A DNA stretch of 64,000 nt, from assembly GCF_043290135.1 (NCBI RefSeq), contig NW_027464603.1, positions 5,619,501-5,683,500 of the forward strand. Reading direction: 5' to 3'. The stretch is from Rhipicephalus microplus. Its lineage: Eukaryota; Arthropoda; Arachnida; Ixodida; Ixodidae. The position numbers and the translations under genes are program-made. Each line of letters starts with the position of its first letter. Within the stretch, counting starts at the first letter, position 1. Positions 57,149-64,000 of this stretch are shown in pieces. Under the pieces are notes generated by a model. That model had not been told where the DNA came from and did no database searches. It saw nothing but the letters and a program-made list of their open reading frames with translations.

Positions 57149-57205
57149 CGCGGCTGGACAAAGCTGGCGTCCACTGCGGAGTTCCAGAGCCGGGTTGTGT
57201 GAAGA

Positions 57206-57222
57206 CCCAGCACCTTCCACCA
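57206..57222 (-). promoter_or_regulatory. Candidate primer-binding site
   Basis: On the element strand TGGTGGAAGGTGCTGGG begins 5 nt after the 5' LTR. It starts with TGG, complementary to a tRNA 3' CCA end. The tRNA species is not assigned. Confidence 0.55.
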
Positions 57223-57227
57223 AAAGA

Positions 57228-57403
57228 TGTTACGGGAAAGATTTATTCACCGAGAGCTGGTCTTGCTAACGGCTTCGAGAGCGCCCAGTCAAGCAGGCCA
57301 ACGGGAGAAGCTTCAGCGTCCAACCCACTACAACCACGTTGTCGTCTTCTTCATTTGGGTGCCAATTCAGCTGTGTCGGTACGACAGTTCCATACACGTA
57401 TCA
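57228..57403 (-). repeat. 5' LTR of the Ty3 element
   Basis: 176 bp, the counterpart of 52,191-52,366 with one visible difference. It is followed on the plus strand by ATAG, the target duplication. Confidence 0.92.
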
Positions 57404-57407
57404 ATAG

Positions 57408-58588
57408 TATGAATGTGGTCAATTGTTGAGTAGCCTGTTCGAAATCCTGCTTGTTCCTTTGGCTGATTGAATTCTAATGTTTTCTTTACTCTGTTAGCAA
57501 TTACCTTTGTGAATAGCTTGTATAATACAGAGAGCAAGCTGATCGGCCTGTACTTCTTCAAGTCCTTGTCATCTCCTTTCTTATGTATTAAGATGATGTA
57601 AGCGTTCTTCCAAGACTCTGGTACCCTTCCCGTCAGGAGACACCTCGTAAACAGGGTGGCTAGTTTTTCTCACACAATCTGTCCTCAATCTTTCAGCAGA
57701 TCTGATGTTACCTGATCCTCACCAGGAGCTTTGCATTTTTGCATGCTCTCCAAAGCTTTTCTGACTTCTTCTATTATTACTGGTGGGGTGTCATCTGGGT
57801 TACTGCTAGTTCTTATAGTATTAATGTCGTTGTTTTCTCGGCTACTGTACAGATATCTGTAAAACGTCTCCGCTTTTTTAACTATCCTATCCACATTGGT
57901 AGTTATTTTTCCTTCTTTGTCTCTTAGTGCATACATTCGACTTTTGCCTATCCCAAGTTTCCTCTTCACTGCTTTGACGCTTCCTCCATTTTTCAGAGCG
58001 TGTTCAAGTCTCTTCAAGTTATACCTTCTTACATCGCATACTTTACGTCTATTAATCAACTTCTAAAGCTCTGCCAGTTCTATTTTGTCTGTTGTACTTG
58101 ACACTTTCATGATTTGACGCTTCTTAATTAGGTTCTTCGTTTCCTGAGAAAGCTTGCCAGTGTCCTGTCTAACTACCCTGCCTCCAACTTCCACTGCACA
58201 CTCCGTAATGATACTCGTCAGATTATCATTCATTGTATCTACGCTAAGGTTGGTTTCCTCACTAAGAGCCGAGTACCTGTTCTGCAGCGACACTCTGAAT
58301 TCCTGTACTTTCCCTCTCAGTGCTAGCTCATTGATTGGCTTCTTGCGTATCAGTTTCTGTCGTTCCTTCGTCAAGTCTAGGCGAATTCGAGACCGTACCA
58401 TTTTATGGTCACTGCAGCGTACCTTGCCCACCACTTCCACATCCTGCACGATTCCTGGGTGTGCAGTCATTATAAAGTCTATTTCGTTCTTATTTTTGCC
58501 ATTAGGGCTCCTCCATGTCCATTTGTGGTTTTCTCGTTTTCGGTAGAAGGTATTCAAAATCCGCAAATTATTGCGTTCTGCGAATTCC
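57408..58588 (-). pseudogene. RTE endonuclease C-terminus, linker and RT N-terminus
   Basis: On the minus strand from 58,588 one reads EFAERNNLRILNTFY, KNEIDFIM and the catalytic CSDHKMV of the endonuclease. The linker follows, then APGEDQVTSDLL and KKYRPISLL, and [17 protein letters not shown] of the RT, up to the Ty3 insertion at 57,404. In-frame stops at 58,060-58,062, 57,682-57,687 and about ten codons later disable it. All pieces are in one phase. Confidence 0.88.
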
Positions 58589-59415
58589 GTGGTTCGTGGT
58601 TCAAATCTCGGTGCCGTGCAGTTCCCTACCGGGAAAAAAATCCGCGTGTTGATGGAACTGCACTAAGAGGCGTGGGGTGCGGCCTCACCTGTAACCACCG
58701 CCGGGAAAGCACTCTCTCACCAGAGAAGGATTGGCCGCCCTGGTGCAGTATCTGGCCACTACCTCCCACATGCATACGTCAAATAACTCACGGCCCTCAG
58801 TCCCCAGCAGCTGCGAAGCAACTGACAATGGCGGAAGTCAGATCTGCAACGCAGCAGAGGGTGCTAAAAATCTCTGGACTACAGGCTGCCATTGGAACCT
58901 GAACTTGGCAACGTTTAATGCTTGAACCTTATATAGTGAGGGAAGTCTAGCTGTCCTATTCGAGGAGCTAGAGGGTGTTGAATGGGATATAATAGACTCA
59001 GTGAGGTTAGGAAGACAGATGAGGCCTATACTGTGCTACAGAATGGGCACGTCCTTTGCTATCGGGGCTTGGCTGACAGAAGAGGACTGGGAGTGGGGTT
59101 CCTAATTCACAGAAACATAGCTAGCAACATAGAGGAATACTATAGCATTAATGAAAGGGTGGTAGGTATTGTAATTTAACTGAATAAAAGATACAAGATG
59201 AAGGTAACACAGGCTTACGCGCCTACATCCAGCCATGATGACGCTTCAGTTTAAAGCTTCTATGAAGACGTGGAATCGGCAATGAGTAAGGTGAAAACAC
59301 AGTATACTATAGTGATGGGCGACTTTAATGCAAAGGTAGGGAAGAAGCAGGCTGGAGACCAGACAGTAAGAGATTATGGCATCGGCACAAGAAACGCCAG
59401 AGGAGAGCCACTATT
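58589..59415 (+). pseudogene. Inverted 5' end of the RTE LINE: 5' UTR and endonuclease N-terminus
   Basis: This lies on the plus strand, opposite to the rest of the LINE. It begins with a GC-richer leader containing a B-box-like GGTTCAAATCTC. Endonuclease sequence follows: LNLATFNA near 58,900, VLCYRGLADRRGLGVGFLIH, VVGIVI, TQAYAPTS and IVMGDFNAKVG, to GTRNARGEPLL at 59,415. The next residues expected in RTE elements (EFAERNN) are exactly those that start the minus-strand part at 58,588. Stops and frameshifts occur at 58,924, 59,180 and 59,253. Confidence 0.88.
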
Positions 59416-59895
59416 GGGTAAATATGTAAATTTAAACGTGAGAATGTCAGTCAGCGCCATATGTAGCGGAGGCGGCGAGTGTAGCACACACCTTTATGAG
59501 CCTGTGTGGCGTCACGTTGCACATGAGCTTATTACGAGCTGGCAGCTAATCAATAGTCCCTTGTATACAACCTAAGACACCAACTCCGCCAGTACGAAAC
59601 CCTCGTTAACAAGGAAAAACAATTCTATACTTCAGGGCTCGTTTTTTGTGTTCTGACACAATAATGACAAAATCTAACAGTCAATAATGCAAAGGAAGGT
59701 ATAGGGGAGGTTATTAGACTGAATTGTAAGGTAAACGTGACGAATGAAAAGTGGGTGAAAAGATAACTTGCCGCGGGTAGGAACTGAACTTGCGACCTTA
59801 AGTATACACTTTCCTTGGCATCATTGTCTTTTATATTTCAGTGATATAGTGTTAAAACACGGCAAAACGAGCCTTTAAGTATACACTTCATTTAT
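59416..59895 (-). repeat. Tandem tRNA-like repeat, remainder of unit 2 and unit 3
   Basis: 59,416-59,617 continues unit 2 beyond the LINE ('aatttaaacgtgagaatgtc'). Unit 3 starts near 59,618 ('ctatacttcagggctcg'), has a diverged tRNA-like B-box region (59,780-59,800), and ends at a copy of the 45-bp arm (59,853-59,895). Confidence 0.7.
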
Positions 59896-59915
59896 ATATA
59901 TATATATATATATAC

Positions 59916-60001
<86 letters not shown>
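59896..60001. repeat. (TA)n tract
   Basis: Almost pure TA between the tandem repeat and the right arm, mirroring 50,090-50,222. Confidence 0.95.
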
Positions 60002-60003
<2 letters not shown>

Positions 60004-60182
60004 GCTATGATGACTGGACGACGTGGCCTGGCTCATATGCCTTGTTTATTTCATTTTTACTTCTTCCTCTTCAGCTTCCACCAACCATCGCTTCATAGGT
60101 CACATGATTCCCCCTCTTCCTGAAAGAAGGTATGGATTAGAAACAAGAAAAAAAACAAGGCGAGGTTAAAAAGTCACAAATG

Positions 60183-60521
60183 TCAAAATTCACAATTGGT
60201 TCTATGCTCCAGGGAAGTTCCGTAAACATTCAAAGACTTCAGGGGAAAGTGCAGCAGTCCGGCTAACGCAGGAGTTCTGGTGGGCGAGGCTTGTGGTTGC
60301 GTCCTGGATAACACAAAAATGCTTTGGACGTAGAGGTAGGGGTAATCACAGCTGGTATTGTTGTTTAGAACGAACGAGGCTCGAACATCTTGCAGAATCG
60401 AAAGTTCCGATACTGTAGGCATCGAATGTTTCATTGTGGTTGATACACAGGCCGTGCAGGCAGCTTGCGTGCGCGTTGATCGAGGTTGATTGGGCGCTGC
60501 CTGTGTTCCTGCCGAGTACAA
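60183..60521 (-). pseudogene. Second ORF of the gag-only element, right copy
   Basis: 112 codons, differing from 49,570-49,908 at only a few residues (for example ACTACVS for ACMACVS). It has no recognised motif and the same uncertain status. Confidence 0.35.
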
Positions 60522-61642
60522 GTGGTGCTTTTGTGGCTTTTGGAGATTTTGCTATAGCGATGTCGCAGATGTTTTGATCGAAGGTGCATTTTTAATATCT
60601 GGTGGAGAATGTATTCACGACGACGGGCCTTTTCGCAATGTTCTTTGAGCCTTAAGAGTGGTTTTGATGAAGGTTTCTTTCGTCGTGGACAACGCTGAAG
60701 TATACGTTGACGATGTAGTTTCTTGGTTTCGTCGACTTGCTTGTGGTGTGACACTGATCGTGGTGTGCCCGGATTCTTAGGAAGCCTTCCGCAGGCTTCT
60801 ACGACGCCAACCAATGCAGCTGTTGCTGGCGCAAGACAATGTGGAGGGTTTCGCGCAATTGAATCTTCTGTATTCATAAACCGCTCATTGTTGGTCGTTG
60901 CCTGAAGGGTACTTGTGTCATCAGAAGTCGCACTTACGCTTTTGTTTTCAGTGTTGGCAGGGAGGTCGTGCACTGGACTGACGTCGCTTTGATCCTAGGA
61001 TTGATGAACGTTGGAAGCTTTTGCAAAAGACTTTTCTTTACAAGATGCTGATTGTGAATGCTTCTGCTTTGGTGGAACTGCTGAGCTGAATACCAAGTCA
61101 GTTTGAAAAGTGCGCATGCGGCACAAATTATTCAACGCATCTGAGTCATCGATAGTGGATTCGATTCTTTTATGGAGCGGAGAGTTAAGCATTGCCGATA
61201 TTTGCGCGGTTGAGGAACCAGGCGGAAAGTTGGGAAAACGGCAGCGTGGTCTTTCCGTGAGCATGTGGCTAACTTCACCTGACGAGAACTGTAAATTCAT
61301 GCTCTATGCTTGAATGCGTGAAGGTTGCTTATGGCTGCGATGATTGAGTTCGAATGCACTGAGTGTGTGTGTTCTAATCGAATCTTTATTAGAGTCTTGC
61401 AGCCAGACGATCATTACTTCTTTTATCTCTTGCCAAGACTCGTCGTTGTTGAATATGTGGGTGAGGTAAACTTTAAATGCCTCACCAGTGACATAGTCCC
61501 TGAAGTTCATAATCATCTCTCGTTCCGACCATGATGCAGTGGTAGCGTGAAATTCGAACAGGTCAAACCAGTCTTGTACGGGTCCATTGTCCACTGCTCC
61601 GGTGTACTTGGGGATGGTAAAGTCAGTAGATGCTTCTGACAT
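60431..61642 (-). pseudogene. Gag-like frame with the same two TAG codons, right copy
   Basis: One frame from ATG 61,642 to 60,431 with TAG at 61,304-61,306 and TAG at 60,995-60,997, exactly matching the stops of the left copy. The segments are 112, 101 and 180 residues. Substitutions against the left copy are scattered (FRDYVTG versus FSDYVTG, SWQEIKEV versus SWQKIKEV, LLRLKEH versus HLRLKDH). Confidence 0.65.
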
Positions 61643-61874
61643 GATGCTGGTCGATGTGTAATGCTAAGCGCTTGTACGGTAGTCCATGTATGCACAGGGT
61701 GTCATGCGGAGGACTGCGTAGATGATGAGCGACTGATGAAGGGGCGCTGGCAGGTCTTCATCCTGTCGACTCGTATGACGTTATGATGACTTTGCGACGT
61801 GGGCTTGCTCATACGACATGTTTATTCCATTTTCCCTTCTTCCTCTTCAGCTTCTACCAAACATTGCTACACAA

Positions 61875-61996
<122 letters not shown>

Positions 61997-62140
61997 CGCA
62001 GTGAACAAGACGCACGTACAAAGTGGTTTCATTGAAATTTCGGCCGCGAGTCCGGCCTTCATGAAAATATTGGTGATTAAGGCGGGACCCGCGGCCGAAA
62101 CGTCAAAAGAACCACTGCGTACGTTCGTCTTCTTCACTGC
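61997..62140. repeat. Foldback palindrome, right copy
   Basis: Same structure as 47,994-48,137: GTTTCACTGC-type ends and GGCCGCG cores facing each other, with a few more A/T bases at the centre ('gaaaatattggtg'). Confidence 0.8.
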
Positions 62141-62190
62141 GGATAATCTTACCCGAGTTAAGCATCACATTTTGGTATATCAATATCTAT

Positions 62191-62193
<3 letters not shown>

Positions 62194-62289
<96 letters not shown>

Positions 62290-62305
62290 TATAAAGAGAG
62301 AGCGT
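62194..62305. repeat. (TA)n-(GA)n microsatellite
   Basis: Mirror of 47,869-47,940. The TA part is about twice as long and the GA part much shorter. Confidence 0.95.
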
Positions 62306-62576
62306 GAGAATACTGTTACACGCTTAGACGCTACGCCGACGTGAAGCAACCGTTTAGTGGGCCTAACAGCAGCGAGAAATCAGCCAGCGGTTTCAGCAGC
62401 AGATGCAGCACCACGAGCCTCCGCCACAACAAGTGTCTTCTTTGACGTTTTTATATCATAGTCCGTATTTGTCACTACATTGACTTCCCAGTGCAAAAGG
62501 AACCATCCTCACAACCTATGGCAGAGACAAGACTGGTGGGTCGCAGTGAAGTTTTAGACAATCGACCTCCACAGTC

Positions 62577-64000
62577 TCACGCCCGCAGCGCCGTTGATAA
62601 GTAGGTGGCTAAATAGGTTACACTATGTAGTGGACTGGTGATGTCTGGCGCAGAATCCGGTACAGACCGTGATACCTGGGTATGAACTTTGAGCAAAGTC
62701 CTGGGGCAGACGACGGCATGCGAAGCCACACGATTGTTCCAAGCGCGTATGACGAAGGGGTGAGCGTCGGTCATGGGAGTGCTTCTGGCGAGCCTGATTA
62801 TGTGTAGTGAGCGAACGTGCGAGCTGCCGAGATTCTTTGGCATATATTGCGGCTTTAGCCAAAGTAGTTGATTCTGAAAGATCTGGGCGGTACAGAAGGA
62901 TAGTGTCCAAGAAGGATGAAGGTTCCCTACCATAAAGAAGGAAGAACGAGGAGAATTCAGTTGTCGACTGAATTGCGCTGTTGTAAGCGTAAGTAACGAA
63001 TGGCAGTACGCAATCGCAGTTTGTATGGTCATCGTAAACAATACATGAGAGCATGTCACCCAGCATACGAATAAATCGCTCGATATTCCGTGGGTTTGGA
63101 GGTGATATGCTGTGGTTGTTCGGTGTACGATGTTGCATTCGCATAGGAGGGTTTCTACAGCTTCCGACAAGAAGGGATGCCCACGGTCACTGGGAAGCTC
63201 GCGGGGTGCACCATGCCGGAGGATGAGGTTGTGCAGAATGAACAAGCCGACTTCGCGAACAGTGGCCTCGGGAAGCGCCGAAGTTACGGCGTAGCGCGTA
63301 AGGTGCTCCACGGCTACGACGACCTAGCGGTTTCCATTTGTTGTGTATGGTAGTGGACCGTACAAGTCGATTTCGATGCGGCTGAAAGGCCGAGAAAGAC
63401 AAGGCAGTGGCTGCAGTGGCACTGCGGTTGTGAGAGGGGAGCTTATCCGGCATTGGCATAGAGAACATGAACGCACGTACTGTCTAACGAAGTGGCACTT
63501 TCCGCGCCAGTAATATCGAATTCGTAAATGAGCATACGTCTTCACTACAGCTTCGTGGGCGCATTGCGGATCCGCATGGAAGGAGGCACAGACGTCAGAA
63601 CGTAGGTGGTGAGAGATTATCTTTTGCGGCCATCATACAGGTAGTTTTGCTGGTACGGAAGAACGTCGCCGATAAAAACTGGCGAGCAGTACGTCGAAGT
63701 AAACGGTTGTCGGTACGTGAAGACGTCTGAGACAGGTACTCTGAGAGACGCTAACCATGGATCCTGGCGTTGCTTAGTGGACATGTCAGCATGCTGAAGT
63801 GAAGAACATTTGCAGCTGCAAACAGATGCTGTGACATAATCGTGGTGAAGTGGCGAGCAAGAAAGAGCGTCGGCTTCCGAATGCTTGCGGCCTGACCGAT
63901 AAATTGAGACAATAAATGAGACCTAGTTGCCAGCGAGCTGGGCGAAATGATGGGTCTTTTAATGACAGCAATCAACACAATGCGTGGTGATCACTCACGA
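62577..64000 (-). pseudogene. Ty3-type pol fragment: end of RNase H and integrase
   Basis: On the minus strand from the window edge one reads LSLKDPSFRPARW (end of RNase H, ~63,960). The integrase zinc-binding region follows (RIRYYW, CSLCQ; 63,324-63,545), then the core start RIEIDLYGPLPYTTNGNR with a TAG right after it, then LTRYAVTSALPEA, LRHGAPRELPSDRGHPF (second Asp) and, after a frameshift near 63,090, NIERFIRMLGDML (Glu region), FFLLYGREPSSF and GPYRI-type C-terminal sequence. The upstream part of pol lies beyond the window. Stops and shifts make it a relic. It is the parent of the integrase tail at 47,218. Confidence 0.85.

Larger units (their letters stand above)
52191..57403 (-). mobile_element. 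Nearly complete Ty3-type LTR retrotransposon (5.2 kb)
   Basis: Two 176-bp LTRs (52,191-52,366 and 57,228-57,403) differ by one base by eye. On the element strand they start TG and end CA. The element is flanked by the 4-bp target duplication ATAG (52,187-52,190; 57,404-57,407). It carries a candidate primer-binding site, gag, a -1 frameshift site and pol in the order PR-RT-RH-IN. Despite the young LTRs, pol has a frameshift and a stop. It is inserted in the RTE RT coding sequence. Confidence 0.95.
51086..59415 (-). mobile_element. RTE-type LINE with inverted 5' end, hosting a nested Ty3 element
   Basis: The 3' end is at the left, with a (TCA)n tail (51,088-51,117; TGA repeats on the minus strand), typical of RTE elements. 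RT lies at 51,292-52,190 and 57,408-57,690, split by the Ty3 element. The linker and C-terminal endonuclease run to ~58,588. The N-terminal endonuclease and 5' UTR follow on the opposite strand, 58,589-59,415. The flanking repeat shows 'attgggta' on both sides (51,078-51,085 and 59,413-59,420), a probable target duplication. Several stops make it inactive. Confidence 0.88.

Overview
This is eukaryotic, repeat-rich DNA, most probably from a hard tick (Ixodidae). The indications are a tRNA-derived SINE resembling the ixodid Ruka family, RTE and CR1/L2-type LINEs, Ty3-type LTR elements, TTAA-flanked MITEs and long (TA)n tracts. I recognise no complete host protein gene, rRNA gene or canonical tRNA gene. 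Nearly everything that can be named is a mobile element, a repeat, or a large inverted duplication of such DNA.

Region 1 (1 to about 35,950) is one very large imperfect palindrome with its symmetry point near 15,110-15,140. The left arm (1-14,993) and right arm (15,296-35,950) match in reverse complement at every sampled level. The outer ends lie in the same ~256-bp satellite, which on the right forms an ABAB dimeric array. The arms differ by block insertions. The left arm has a ~2.1-kb segment at 9,995-12,098 and a longer TIR element at 12,425-13,800. The right arm has ~4.2 kb at 16,390-20,639 and a decayed Ty3 (mag/K02A2.6-like) element at 22,906-27,125, whose gag is itself interrupted by a SINE with a 16-bp target-site duplication. 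Two short ORF pairs are kept in both arms.

Region 2 (35,950-43,200) is mostly anonymous. It has a 17-bp perfect hairpin, a degenerate minisatellite also seen at 20,640, a Ty3 integrase fragment, a TTAA-flanked MITE, a truncated SINE and microsatellites.

Region 3 (43,200-47,221) is a decayed CR1/L2-type LINE. Its ORF1 begins with a 2A (ribosome-skipping) motif ending in NPGP, and its 5' region carries a 63-bp direct repeat exactly 300 bp apart. Its 3' end is cut at a junction with Ty3 integrase sequence.

Region 4 (47,218-62,947) is a second, younger inverted duplication with ~2.9-kb arms and (TA)n-rich inner edges. Each arm carries a short-LTR, gag-only retrotransposon plus a foldback palindrome. 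The ~9.9-kb spacer is a readable nest. A tandem tRNA-like repeat was hit by an RTE LINE whose 5' end is inverted, as twin priming would produce. That LINE was then hit by a nearly complete Ty3 element (52,191-57,403) with 176-bp LTRs, a 4-bp target duplication, and a gag-pol junction bearing a canonical -1 frameshift heptamer on the gag stop. The window ends (62,577-64,000) in another decayed Ty3 pol fragment.
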